DNA from: Holothuria scabra
Taxonomy: Eukaryota > Echinodermata > Holothuroidea > Aspidochirotida > Holothuriidae
Assembly: GCA_037179385.1 (NCBI GenBank)
Contig: CM074187.1
Span: 9,363,450 to 9,427,449 of the forward strand
Direction of reading: 5' to 3'
Length of the DNA: 64,000 nt
The notes under the pieces were generated by a model that was given only the letters and a program-made list of their open reading frames with translations, ran no database searches and was not told the DNA's origin. Position numbers and translations under genes: made by a program. The stretch's first letter is position 1; the number at the start of each line of letters is the position of its first letter. Below are positions 21,709-32,535 of the stretch, piece after piece.

Positions 21709-22394
21709 GTCAAAGTAAGGTCGCAGGTTTCTGTAGGTTTCGACTGTTTGTGACCTTTTATTGCAATAGCATAGTCTAGAATCTAGATCGTTGTTTGTTT
21801 TGAGGTTGCCAGATTCTTGTAATGATTCGTAGCCAAATACTAGATCACAGACATAGAGCATGGTCGCAGGGGACCGTGACAAGAATCAGCCGAACAATGG
21901 CAGAACATAGGCTAAGTCAATTTCGGCTGCTCTGTTCGGTGGTGGGTTAACTATAGTCTGAACTTTGAATTGGTTCAAGGCTCCCAAGTTTCTTTTACTT
22001 CTTCTCTGATTCTTTGGGGGGTCGTCCCCTCGCTAAGAATTTTAGGGGGGACGTCCCCTCGCTAAGAAATTAAGGGGGACGTGTAACCCCGCCCCCTCCC
22101 CCCTCCCCGCTTTCGCCGCCAGTGGATTCCGAGTATACTTTGCTTGATCTTGTCGTATTTTTGGTCAGCTTCGCAAATCGCGAGAGGAGAAGCGCCCTTC
22201 GTCCCCAACCCAAAAGTGAGAGAACCATCATTCCCCCTTATGGTTTTTATGAAATAATGAGTCTTTTAATACTAATGAAATTACTTGCTCTTGCTTTTAA
22301 AATAAAAAACGAAAATTTACATCAACAATGTTTTCCAATTGTGTGACCGACATTTGCACTTTTCTAAAGCAACTGCTTCTTGCTCTCGCTTAAG

Positions 22395-22580
22395 TCCGAC
22401 CAGTTCTCATGTATCCAATTCGGTTCACCTCCTTCTGAACTGCATACCAGAATACATCTCTTGTCTCGCTATTTGTTAGACTTCAAAAATGGAACATATT
22501 GCTAGTGCGCTTCGTGATCCGAATAGGCAATGGAATAGCTAATTAGTTAAAACTGGACCGTAGAACCTTATCCAACTTAC
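22395..22580 (+). mobile_element. SINE-related body and tail in unit A
   Basis: This contains GACTTCAAAAATGGAACATA, a degenerate GCGCTTCGTGATCCGAATAG region, and the tail TAATTAGTTAAAACTGGACC then GTAGAACCTTATCCAAC. Order and sequence match the body and tail of the SINE at 38192-38446; the tRNA head is degenerate. Copies occur in unit B at 34905-35030 and 35430-35625. Confidence 0.5.
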
Positions 22581-22662
22581 TAAAAAAAAATTAAACTGCA
22601 ATTGGGAAGCAAGTAAAAAAGATTTTCAATGTTGTAATCTATAAAAAGCTGTGTCAATTTAC

Positions 22663-22990
22663 CGATCAATGCGAGAGTGTAGAAGAATCTTCGAGGTAAA
22701 ATGTTCTTGAAAAATACGGTACGTTTCAAGCCACTTCTTAACTTGGTCCTCTCGTGGTCAGCGTAACGTAGAAAATAAAACTCAATTGCAAGATAACTGC
22801 TGACATCAAGTGTTTGTATTATCCTATTAAACTGTTCAGATTTCGACTTTATTCACACCTCATTCATTTCTTGATATCATTCTTCTCAAGCAACATGTGG
22901 ATTCTATTCACACTTGGCATCAAAGCGGTTCACTGGCCAGGGGATTAGAGGCGTGTTCACACATTAGATAGAGCCGCTTTTTAATCCTCT
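22663..22990 (-). promoter_or_regulatory. Conserved promoter / 5'-exon block, gene copy A
   Basis: On the minus strand, GGATTAAAAAGCGGCTC stands where copy B has a clear TATAAAG. The same leader follows (GTGTGAACACGCCTCTAATC...), then the exon ending ATCG|GTAAAT. The ATG that begins the MSKSE frame in other copies is changed to AAG here, although the rest of the frame stays open to the donor (ending RRFFYTLALIG). It lies 4.6 kb upstream of the main coding exon of copy A. Confidence 0.45.
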
Positions 22991-25900
22991 TTTGTTGCGA
23001 TCTGTTTTTCTGTGATGTCTATCTGTACGTTCACCGATATCAGTACAAGTGTTAATTGGAGGCATCGATTTAACGACTTCCTTCTTAAGAAGGGATTGAC
23101 CTAATAGGGCCTATTATTCCCCTATTAGATGAAATGTCTTGAAATCTCTGTCAAGGCTTTTTGCACAGACCAAAGAGGTGTTCATTTGACTTCAAAGTAA
23201 TGCCTTGTTACACATGAAAATCAAACTCATAGGATAGTATGAAACGAACAATATGAATGGCTAGTTATGAAACTTAAGAGTGGTTGTTGGAGTTACGTTT
23301 CCATTTCCATGGACTTTTAAATATTTTGAGGGAATTCTCAGGTTCTGACCTAAGATCAGTGGCGGGACACTCCAGGTTTTAGAGCTATCCATCCACATTT
23401 GCAATGGGATGGGGTCTTAGCTACCTGCAAAGCTGGCTTGAAAATTCGAGAACTGTCACCAATACGAAAGCCTTAAGTATTTAGTCAGGTTAAAGGAGGG
23501 GGAAGGTGAAGGGCTCCCAGTTTTGACCATACCAATACCACCCTCGATGCCGACTATGAGGTTTTGGTAAAAACATGCACAGGCAAGATGTTTGTATAAT
23601 AGCGATGTTTATATAAAAGCGATAGATGAAGAGAAACCAGTGGAATTAATTTGACAATCAAACGGCGTTAATTGAAAAGCGGTCTTCAAAACTATACTAT
23701 TAAACGACGTACTCCTTCATCTATTTGTTGAACTATGCCCCATTTTCAATTTTAAATCATCTTTTACACCATGAGCGTCAACCATGACTGGATTGTGGGA
23801 CTTAAGCTATGTTACTTCCGTAAGAGATAACGGTGTAAAAATCTCAAGTTAATGGGTGTATGTTCAAAATGTAAGGATAGACGTGTTCCCCTTCCTGTTA
23901 TGATTGACGCCAATGCTTTACCTGAACGATTTTTATAGAGATAATGTTCCGTTATGGAAAAATTAAAGGCAACTTGGTGTCATGAAGGGGGGAGGGATCG
24001 TTCAAGAACAGAGGCTTCAACGGAAGGGATTTTCCGAAATCCTTTCGTCCTCTGGTTATGTACATAAATGCAACCCCAAAACATCAATTATCATTCATTC
24101 AAGTTTTTTCCTCTCTTTTTGTTGAAAATTGTAAAAAGAGGTACTTCTGTTGCCTTCTTCAGCCCGCATTCAACAATCAAATTTTTCGAATAGCTCAAGC
24201 TAATTTTCTTTATTTTAAATACCCGTGCCTTCAAATATTCGTGAGGAACGGCTCTCCTAAATCTTCCCCTAGGACTCATCAATTACCACTTTGGGATCAT
24301 TAAGTGATGCTACCTCCAAATGGATATTAGATCATAGAGACCTCGGAAAAATGATTTTGAAGTGCGAGGCTAACCATCGAAACCGGCCAGTATCTTCAAA
24401 TCAAAACTTAATTGTGAAACGTTTCCCGAAAGGATAATTAAAGGCATATTCCCGGACACAAAACTCATTAATTTCAAGATATGCAGAAAAGTTTTCCTTT
24501 TTAGGAGGCGAAAACTTCATCTCAATAGCATATAGCGTTCGGACTGAGATACAAATTTATCAAGTAATGCAACCTTTTCTTTTGATTTGGTGCATCATGT
24601 AAATCTGTGGAGTCATCGCGGCTCATAAAGTTGACATTACGTTCAATTTATTTATAATTTTGATGCAACTGCAGAAAATATTAACCAACAGAGGTAGTTG
24701 TACTCTACGAATGTTAAAGAGTAATGCTTGATCTACAGGCAAAGATATTTTAACATTCCCACAGTATAAAATTTCAAGGACAAAAGAACTTTAACTTATA
24801 TAGAAAGACAAAACGATTGAGAGACAATGTGCCCATATTACATAACTGTTTGTGGCTTTGGTGAAGAGCAGCGGTATTTTTTAACAAAAGTAACCAATCT
24901 TTAAAATGAGATATGTTGAGTTCGGAAAAGGAATTGCGACATGGTTTCAAGAACAGGGTGTAGAATATTTTTTCCTCTCTCTTTTTTAACAAAACCCCGG
25001 GCCGGTGAAAAGCCATCAGAAGGCCTTTAAATAACTGCCGAGGGAATGATGCCCTCCCCCAAGGTGCTGACGCATATATCTTTCTTCTGTAAGCTTTTTC
25101 TCGGCTTCCACACGTTCTAAATCTTATTTGAAACTCGATTGATAACTTTTTCGTAACTCAATGCCCAGTGAAGGGTTGAAACATTTCAGATGAGGTAAAA
25201 ATATTTCTCTCGTCAAAAGTTGCTGTTCCTCAAAGTTTAAACTATGAAGTGAAAATCTGTTATCATAATATGCATTAAACGAACCAAACAGACTAAAAGT
25301 GTTCGGGTTTTTTTCTTCAATTGCAAACAACACTATTTTTTTTTTAGAAACAGGGCACACGATTGCCCACGTTACAAATGGTCTCGTCTGGCTGAGTCAT
25401 CAAACCAATTTCGATGAAGCCGGTCTTTGGCTTCAGACAGTGAACAATTATGAAGTCGCGTAGTACTTGTGCACCAATGTTAAGAAAGTTGATGAGCCAC
25501 CCAACACTAAAATGCACGACCCTACACATGTTTTGCAAATGTGTTGTCTGCATGAGTCCATATGTTTTCCCTTTCGGGAAACCAAAAATAAATACAGTGT
25601 AGGACGGCCCAATATCACCCGGCAGGAAAAGTTTGGGGAAGTCGCCAAGCCCCCTTGTCTTCGACGTCCCAGGGTCTTGCACAAAAAGGCCCAGATACCT
25701 AAAACGAGAATGGAGTTCACCTAAATTATTGTGCCTTATAATTAATGAGTGGTTCAGTTTAAGTCATGACACAATATTCTTTCACATTATACAGAATAAC
25801 TTGTTATTTCACCTCTAATATGATACGTCCCTCCTTCATTTATTGCAGAAAAGTCTGGAAATATTTCTGTTACATGAACAACATTTAGGCGCACGAAACT

Positions 25901-26130
25901 GAATGAACCACATTCAAGGGCTTCTCAGTATGCCAAATTTCGCGTTCAGGTCACATTCCACCGTGGGCAGTATAAATGCACTTTCGGACGTTCTAAACAT
26001 GAAGGCTGCACTCAGTTAAATACCTTGAAAGGCAGCCTCATCCATATTGGACAACATAACACATTAGTAGGTCTTTTAAAACCCATAAAACCATTGCATA
26101 ATCCGTTATCCCCACTAATCCAAATCTTCT
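22991..26130. other. Upstream flank of gene copy A; no gene seen
   Basis: 23200-24400 and 25620-26130 match unit B; 24420-25610 is mostly specific to A. A block at 25420-25600 resembles 38810-38960 beyond the end of unit B homology at this position, indicating local rearrangement. The overlapping open frames on both strands at 25344-25724 are not preserved in unit B (37322-37632) and are not regarded as genes. Confidence 0.4.
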
Positions 26131-26265
26131 GACCGACTGTATGGTCTAGTGGTTAGAGCATCCGACTTGTAGCCAGGAAGTCTGGAGTCTCGACTTCTGG
26201 CCTCTTGGACGGATCATACCGTTCTGTTCGATTGTGCAAGGCATTCATACTCGCGAATGGAGGCG
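26131..26265 (+). mobile_element. tRNA-derived SINE head in unit A (truncated or diverged)
   Basis: GACCGACTGTATGGTCTAGT then GGTTAGAGCATCCGACTTGT and AGCC gives an A-box, D-arm and an anticodon loop reading CTTGTAG (UGU, tRNA-Thr-like). The T-arm is disturbed and the body quickly diverges. The flanking CCCCACTAATCC.. TTCTGACCGACTG is shared with unit B at 38170-38200, so the insertion predates the duplication. Confidence 0.65.
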
Positions 26266-28343
26266 ATCTTAACCGGTTCTAGTGATATTAATAAAAAGTT
26301 GCTTAACTTTGCAACTCCCAGACGGCAGTTAATTCCAGTAATTTCCGGCCGTAGCCAAAGCTATCAGAATTTCACGAATATAATTGGAAGTTCAAAATAT
26401 CAAAATTTCCCCACGAATGACAATTTCAGTATTTTTTAACTTCCTTAGTATTCTCAGTATTTTTCTATGACAGTGCTTATTACGGTTCGGCAGTTCAACC
26501 GGATCACCTGTTGCATCTCATGACCAGTTGTATAGCAATTCGACCATTTCGTATTTAGACCATTATTAGAGAAGTAAAATCACACTGACGTTTGCTAGAT
26601 AAAAGACTTCAATCAGGAATTAGAGGTACACCTCCATCCTGTGTCTGCAGATAGTGTATGATGAGGTGTCGTTCGAAAAAAAACATATTTTAATGATTTT
26701 TGTGTCAACAATCTTACACCGGTAGGCCTATGCAACGGTGTCTCAGTAGCACCGTATCAGTGGGTACCATTTCCCCTCGATATGTGATTTTCCCCTACTG
26801 CCCTAGTAGAATGAAGTGTGCTTTTGATCGAGTCATGGATTTATTTTACCTTCTTCACATTACAAATGGTTCCTTACTTTTAGAAATTTTGCACAAATCT
26901 TTCCCAAGCTATGACTATTGTCGTTGTGAATCTTATCACTTATAGAGTACACCCGGTAACTAAATTAACCGTGTAGTCCGTTGAAGTAATTACCCACACT
27001 TAAAAGATCTGTTTTGAAAACTTGGAGTTTCCTAGTAACTCAAAATGTTGGAACATTTAGAACCATTTTGCATCTGGGGCCCCTTCTCTTAGACACCCAG
27101 TGGCGTAGTTACATGGGGTAGGCAGCTCTGAAAAATGAATATTTCGCAAATTTTCTATTTTTGATACCAGTCTACTATGTGGTTTTGACAACTCATGTAA
27201 TTCCGAAATTTCCCCAATAAAAGCTCTACATTCGTCGTTAGTTGTTTCAAAAAAAATTTCGCGCGCTTCGCGTGCCACAAATTGCGATTCCTAAGCAAAA
27301 GTGCTCGCTCATATCTTGAGTAAAATTTTCCGAGCTCTGGACTTTGCAAGTGAAAAAAAAAACGGAAATCTGCTATATGTGACCCCAGATCATCCATTGA
27401 CACCAGTAACAACAGTGCTATTTTCATAAATTTCCTTTCATAAAATTCAAAATTCTTCTCCAATATAAACTCTTGACTCAAAAAATTTTGTCAGAGAGTC
27501 TTATTTGTAGGGGTTGGATAATATTATGTAGCAAGAACGACCTTTAGTCGCCGTTCGATCTCAGATTTGCCAATAGGAAATGCAAATTCTTCAGTAATCC
27601 CCCAGCTGTTCAGATTTTTTTACAGGTAACCCAGAATCCAAACTTTTCTTCAATACAAGCTCCATATTTTCAAATATTTGAAAATGGCAAAAATTTCAGC
27701 GCGATTTGCGGGCCGTTAAATCACGGCTCATGTACAGTGGTGTTCACACTTAAAAATTGTAAAATCTGGATGCTTGCCCATCCCCTCCTTCCCGAAAAAC
27801 GCTGCTGTATGCACTTTAACAGGACAGGAGAAAAAGTTTAGGCCAGATGCCCCCCCCCCCCCCACCACCACACACTTTGAAAACCAAATCGCCAATGCCC
27901 CTGCCGTTAAGCACGTCATTTATTCTGCCATACTAGGGACCCCTCAATAACTAAAACTGAACTGCACCGAGAGGTAAGGTTAACTACTTTATGTCTCTAT
28001 TCGTAAGGCAAAATATGGACTCACCCTATACCTAATGATGTTCATTTAACCCAATCAGTTCTTCAAATTGCTGATTTTTTGCGGTATTTTTTAGTTAATC
28101 TTTGAATTTGATTGATTGATTTTGTTAAAATAAATAACAAACAATGTTTCTAAACCGTTACTTGTGGGCTCACCTCCATAAAGTCCTCGTAGGAGAGCAT
28201 GGATTGATTATTGCAAAGCTCCTCACAAGAAGCTCTCAACCTTCAAACCCGAGATTCTTCTCCTAAAAACGTTTTTGTTTCCTTTCCCAAATTAGAAGGG
28301 TAGAAAATATTTAACCGTACTTATATTTCATGAGTTTGTTTGT
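26266..28343. other. Spacer between units A and B; hAT-like fragments, no gene
   Basis: An hAT-like end CAGTGGCGTAGTTACATGGG occurs at 27101-27120, followed by interior sequence (to about 27720) related in reverse to 12580-12680. A poly-C / CACCACCA tract lies at 27850-27875. The open frames at 27057-27481 fall in this repeat. Confidence 0.4.
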
Positions 28344-28410
28344 TAGACGAAAGTTTTACGGCCCGGTTTCTAACAAATTGGTTTAATCGAACCGGCCGCG
28401 GCCTATATTT
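28344..28410 (-). mobile_element. SINE 3'-tail fragment
   Basis: AAAGTTTTACGGCCCGGTTT then CTAACAAATTGGTTTAATCG is the reverse of the SINE tail at 9750-9790. Confidence 0.55.
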
Positions 28411-29233
28411 GGTTTAACGTGTACTCTTAAGCACGAAAACTTCTTTAGTAAGGAGTTGTGCTATACATCTTTGTTTACCTACTTCTGGGGAATATATTCA
28501 GACTTTTCAGGCAGCCTGTCCATCAATAAAACGCTTAAAACACTTTTGGCTCTAAATCTATACTATATATAAGTATACGTCTATGTCGCTTGGGCTCAAC
28601 CTATAAAGGCTAGAGCCCATTCGTTTACGTCGAATGTTTCCTCACCACTAATAGCATCACATTACCAAACATGAATTTCTTGAGATAAAGGGAGGAAAAT
28701 AATGCCCGCAGGGAGAGGATGGAACTAGCATGGAACCCCAGTCTCAATCAAAAGAAAATTAACATGAAAAGTGTTTCTTCAACTGGTCATTTGCACTATT
28801 AACTGCCTTCTACTTAATCTCCCTCTGGACCGACCATTTCTGGTGTATTCAATTCCGTTCCACTCCCCACGAACTGACTTATACATCACCTGCCCCTTCA
28901 TTAATTAGCTGCACTCGGTGAGCAGATAAAAAGATATTTAATTTTACCTTCTAAGGGAAACTACTTAAAGAGATTCATTAAGTTGATTAATTCGATAACT
29001 CATTTTGCATGATGTTTTATATATTTTTTTTTACTATTTTTTACTTAAGGTACACTTTAAGTACCATTTCTCAGACAAGAGTACGATAAAAATGGAAACA
29101 ACGGAATTAAATTGGTTTGAATATCTACAGCAAATTCTTATTGACATCTCTGAAAATTACATACAAACACACATATATTTCTCTTATTTACAAAACGAAA
29201 ATATAATAAATTCTCGATTGTGTGGTAGTGATT

Positions 29234-29362
29234 CTAAATCCTCCGTAAAGGGGCGGTGCGTTGGCGGCTTGCGGAACTGGAAAGCTGGGACGACACTACA
29301 ACGGCACTGTGACGGGCGATTCGGCGCTGAATTTGTCGCAATCGGACTTCAGCAAAGAGTCT
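29234..29362 (-). CDS. HTH-like small basic protein, copy B: terminal exon
   Basis: The acceptor TTTTCCTTCTTTTATCCACAG is followed by AGA and 42 codons: RLFAEVRLRQIQRRIARH..., ending TAPLRRI, stop TAG at 29234-29236. Joined in phase 0 to the main exon ending at 31718 it gives a 129-residue protein. 37 of 42 residues equal those of copy A, and no indel separates them. The tail is rich in Arg and Ser. Downstream on the minus strand there is an AATAAG-type signal about 70 nt after the stop rather than a canonical AATAAA. Homology between units A and B ends about 235 bp past the stop, close to where a transcript end could lie. Confidence 0.68.
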   Translation of the reverse strand, partial: RLFAEVRLRQIQRRIARHSAVVVSSQLSSSASRQRTAPLRRI

Positions 29363-30071
29363 CTGTGGATAAAAGAAGGAAAATGAATAGGAATCAAACT
29401 ATCTCAAAAAACACATTTTGAAGAAAGATATCATCAGGATCGGGAGGGCCCTAGACTGGAGGCCCTAACGGAAACCAAACAGTAGGTGACAGGTAGTCGT
29501 TAAACAAAGTTTGGGTTCTTACTGAAGATATTTAAAAATATCAGAGAAGTTTAGGACCCCGGATATTATTAAAGAACACTTGACAGCTGTGAGCATTAAT
29601 TGGAGACAATTTGGATCTCCTAATGAATAATGTACCCCCTCCCCCACCCATATTGTGTAGCTCCCTGAAAACCTAGTGACCCTGAATCTTAGAAATCAGA
29701 TTGTGGTTAGTAAGAGCCTCTCTGATTTTTTGTTTTTTTAATTGAAAGTTAGGTCACCCAATCAAACAAGTTATGGGCGTGACCATGGAACACGTGCACA
29801 AGCACTGCAGGACAGAGTAGGGAATTCCAGAAAGATAGAAGGTTAGACCAGAATAGACATCTAGACTATTTTCTGCAGTGAAGTGACCCCGTAACCCAAC
29901 ACCACATATCCGAATTTGGCATTTTTCAAAGGGGGTCTAATCCCCCTCTGCCCTCAGTAGCTATGCCACTGGATAAAAGCAAATGAAACTAGAACAGTTT
30001 CTACAATAAGTGAACTTGAAATGGATTCACAATGATCGCCAATGTGAAGTATCACCAACTTTATACAACTC

Positions 30072-30329
30072 AAGCCTGATGTATTTTGCTATCTGTTCCA
30101 TTTATTTGTGTTTTTGTGTTTCTTTTTCTGTATTATATATGTGTTTTGTAGTAATTGTTTTCTGTTAATTTAAGTCTCTGTAAAGGGGTGTCAACGTACA
30201 TAAGCTCCCTGGAGCTTCTTGTTGTCACTCCTCAGTCTCTTCAGTACCCTGTACGTACAAATAATTCATAACATATTTCTTTATATGAAAGACTGAAATA
30301 AAGTTCTATGAAATTGAAATTGAATTATT
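30072..30329 (+). mobile_element. 5'-truncated LINE 3' end
   Basis: A T-rich 3' UTR segment with GCTCCCTGGAGCTTC is followed by a polyadenylation signal (GAAATAAAG) and the tail GAAATTGAAATTGAA. In copy A the corresponding site reads CCCCGATTTATTGACACC without it. It contains no coding sequence. Confidence 0.65.
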
Positions 30330-30427
30330 GACACCATAAACTGATAAATGCAACTGGACAATGGAATTTTAACTCAATATGCCTCTAGGGGCTTCCCTGA
30401 TCAACTCAAGGGCAAACCATTAGTTAA

Positions 30428-30679
30428 CCCTTTGTCGTTGTTTGGGTCCTTTTGGACCCATACGGAGGGCACGGCTGTCACCCATTTTTCACTGTTTCAC
30501 ACGGAGCTCGAAACTGCGAGTAGCTACCGGAAAATTCGGCCACAACAACGAGAGAGACAATAGTTTAAGGTCACTGGGTCAATAGCCCACGGAAGCTGAT
30601 TCGGGACGTGCTACGTCCGCTTTCCCGCCCACTCCCGAGGCGCACGAATATGCCCCGGTTGGAGCACAACGGTAAAGGG
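30428..30679 (+). mobile_element. piggyBac-like MITE (family M2), copy 1
   Basis: TTAA flanks both ends (30424-30427, 30680-30683). The termini are CCCTTTGTCGTTGTTTGGGT on the left and ACAACGGTAAAGGG on the right. Copy 2 at 51652-51902 has the same length and interior, for example GGAGCTCGAAACTGCGAGTA. Copy A carries the empty site CATTAGTAAACAATGTG near 16993. Confidence 0.85.
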
Positions 30680-30894
30680 TTAACAATGTGAATCCATGAA
30701 ATCACACGTACTTGCAACAATTGTCAAATTCTATTGCTAATATGTACGGCACCGAACCATGAGGGAAATGAATGAAATTCTATATAGAATTTATATTTCC
30801 CCTTCAAATATCGTACATAAACTTGGTTCTGGACTGTCTTTTGCCTCTAAATATGTCAAATATAGCGATTTGGCTCTCCTATAACTGCAATTTA

Positions 30895-31277
30895 CACTCT
30901 AAAATCAAAAGAGTGAACTTAGTCACTCTTTGATCGAGTGAAAAGTGTAAATTCGCTCCATTAGAGTGATAATTCACTCCAAGAGGAGTGAAGTTCCCTC
31001 CAAAAAGAGTGAAGTTCCCTCTAAAAAGAGAGAAATTCACTAGAGGAAGAGGGAAAATTCACTCTTCCACGAGTGCCTGCAATGATCGCCCTTTTTTTTA
31101 AGAGCGATCGTCGTGGGCACTCCATCAAGAGTGAAACTTCGCTCGTTTTAAGGGCATTTAACTCTTTTTGGAGTGAACTTCACTCTTTTTGGGGGGGAAC
31201 TTCACTCCTCTTGGAGTGAATTCACATTTTTCACTCGATCAAAGAGTGAATAAGTTCACTCTTTTGATTTTAGAGTG
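30895..31277. mobile_element. mariner-like palindromic MITE with TA target duplication
   Basis: This 383-bp element is almost entirely an imperfect palindrome. Its perfect terminal inverted repeat extends over 24 bp and begins CACTCTAAAATCAAAAGAGT. It is flanked by TA on both sides (30893-30894 and 31278-31279), while unit A has the single-TA empty site at 17199-17200. The interior is made of repeated GAGTGAA / TTCACTC motifs around a central GAGCGATCG hairpin. Transcribed, it would fold into a long hairpin RNA. Confidence 0.88.
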
Positions 31278-31717
31278 TATCAAGGAGACACGAGCCCGAC
31301 TAAGGATGTGTGTTTGAAGAAAGTGGGGGGGGGGGGGGGGGCAGGAAAACTTTCACCACATTTCCAATCCGAGTCATGTTATCCGTTTTTGTTGTTGAAT
31401 ACTTCCAACAATTCATTACGTCCCTTCCATTTAAACTTACCTTCTAGTAAATTGTAATACCCACTCCTCAAACAACTTTTTGTTCCTACTTTGTCACAAG
31501 TACGAATTCAAAGACAGAACGGGGGGGGGGGGGGTAACGAAAATGAATTTAGGACTGTCTCGGTTGGTCAAAAAATTAAAATAAGCAATGGAACAAGGAA
31601 GCGCCAATTACTCAATGAATTGATCCAAAGCATTCCCTCCAGAAAAACACGTCATTCTATTCTTGCATTATCTTTTAAAATAAAAAACAGCACTTGTTAC
31701 GCAGTTATCTTACTCAC

Positions 31718-31978
31718 CCTCACAAGGTGACGTGGTAGTCCAGTCCTCGCTGATACTTCCGTCACTTCTGAGGTCGTTGAGAGTACCCTCTGAATTAAAC
31801 GGGTCCGTGCTCTCCGTGGTCTCCTTCCTTCGTCAGTCCCTGTAGATAACAATGCAATTCGTGCTGACAGTTGTGTAACAGCGCCATCTCTCACATCCAC
31901 TTCGGGATGAACCGCATTGTCGGCAGAAATAGGAACGATAGATGATGGGGTTGGTGTGACGGTTGTGACAGGATCCAT
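31718..31978 (-). CDS. HTH-like small basic protein, copy B: main coding exon
   Basis: This exon encodes 87 residues from MDPVTTVTPTPSSIVPISAD to GLPRHLVR, then the donor AGG|GTGAGTAAG. It differs from copy A by about 14 residues and one whole-codon deletion near residue 71, so the frame is kept. The upstream 80-nt leader and acceptor (TTTTTCTGTCGACAG|GT at 32058) are conserved. With the terminal exon at 29234-29362 the protein has 129 residues. Residues 52-60 form a basic patch; residues 72-87 plus the start of the next exon form an HTH-like motif (VSARTGLPRHLVR|RLFAE). Function unknown. Confidence 0.7.
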
Positions 31979-32234
31979 TGATGGTTCTCAAAGTTATATC
32001 AACAAGCAAGCCTTAAGATGGACCGGTGTGGTAAATTCAGCCGTAGTTGAAAGATTACCTGTCGACAGAAAAATTCACATGAGAAAATTACGTAGAGCGG
32101 TAAACACCACATAGCATGTATACATATTCAGTAAGAACCTCTTAATATCTTGGCCTAGCCTGGTATACACGATATCGGAGACTCACTTTGGCGTTCAGTG
32201 ACTGTGATTAATCACAGTTGTGCCGCAACCTTAA

Positions 32235-32531
32235 AGGGCCAAACCTGTCACCCCAAACTACAATTTTGGTACGAGGGTACCAAAATGCTCAATTGGCTCA
32301 GCTCTTGGATTTACAGATAATTCAAACAATGCAGAGTACCAAAGCTAATATTACACAGCATGAATGGTTCTGGTATTGTTTTGATTATATACATTGAGTT
32401 TTTCTACACTCACCTTAAAACAATAAACTGAGATTGTATCTGGATGAGGATGAATTTCAGACAATTGTGGGAGGGGCTGCAGTAAGAAGGTTAGGAGAAT
32501 TGGTACCGTTTGGGGTGAGAGAACTGGGCCT
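32235..32531 (+). mobile_element. TTAA-inserting MITE (family M1), copy in unit B
   Basis: The 297-bp element lies between TTAA repeats (32231-32234, 32532-32535). The termini are AGGGCCAAACCTGTCACCCC and, reversed from the right, AGGCCCAGTTCTCTCACCCC. Unit A shows the unoccupied CAACCTTAATTGAGAC at the equivalent site, while its own M1 copy sits elsewhere. Confidence 0.88.
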
Positions 32532-32535
32532 TTAA

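Larger units (their letters stand above)
20234..22124 (+). mobile_element. hAT-type insertion carrying two nested MITEs
   Basis: It starts CAGTGGAGGCGGAAGC and ends GCTTTCGCCGCCAGTG; reversed, the right end is CACTGGCGGCGAAAGC, 13 of 16 matching. The perfect 8-bp direct repeat GATTCCGA flanks it (20226-20233 and 22125-22132). Unit B carries a single uninterrupted CAGATTCCGAGTATACTTTG near 34638, which is the empty site. No transposase was found. Two members of the TTTCGCCCCC family sit inside (20441-21283 and 21330-21708). Confidence 0.85.
15172..26480. repeat. Duplicated unit A (gene copy A plus flanks)
   Basis: Unit A is collinear with unit B (28999-38450). Matching anchors are 15180-15600 with 29005-29425, 16800-17560 with 30010-31670, 17715-18150 with 31697-32130, 18500-18800 with 32190-32760, 18860-20233 with 33290-34650, 22125-23160 with 34640-36220, 23200-24400 with 36260-37450, and 25620-26200 with 37500-38260. 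Differences are mainly clean insertions of mobile elements. Visual identity is roughly 80-90 percent in unique parts; this was not measured by alignment. Confidence 0.75.
29363..31717 (-). other. Intron 2 of gene copy B with three young insertions
   Basis: This is a 2355-bp intron, GTGAGT to CAG. Its hAT-like right end (GTAGCTATGCCACTG near 29971) is shared with copy A. The three listed insertions account for most of the difference from copy A. Poly-G runs lie at 31325-31341 and 31521-31533. Confidence 0.6.

Noticed and set aside
25344..25724. Overlapping open frames on both strands
   Set aside because: The duplicate region in unit B does not keep either frame.
29005..29421. 138-codon plus-strand frame, with a relative at 15330-15605
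   Set aside because: It is antisense to the terminal exon of the gene family. The minus-strand reading has a proper acceptor, the right phase, a shared stop and an excess of silent changes, so the plus frame is a by-product.
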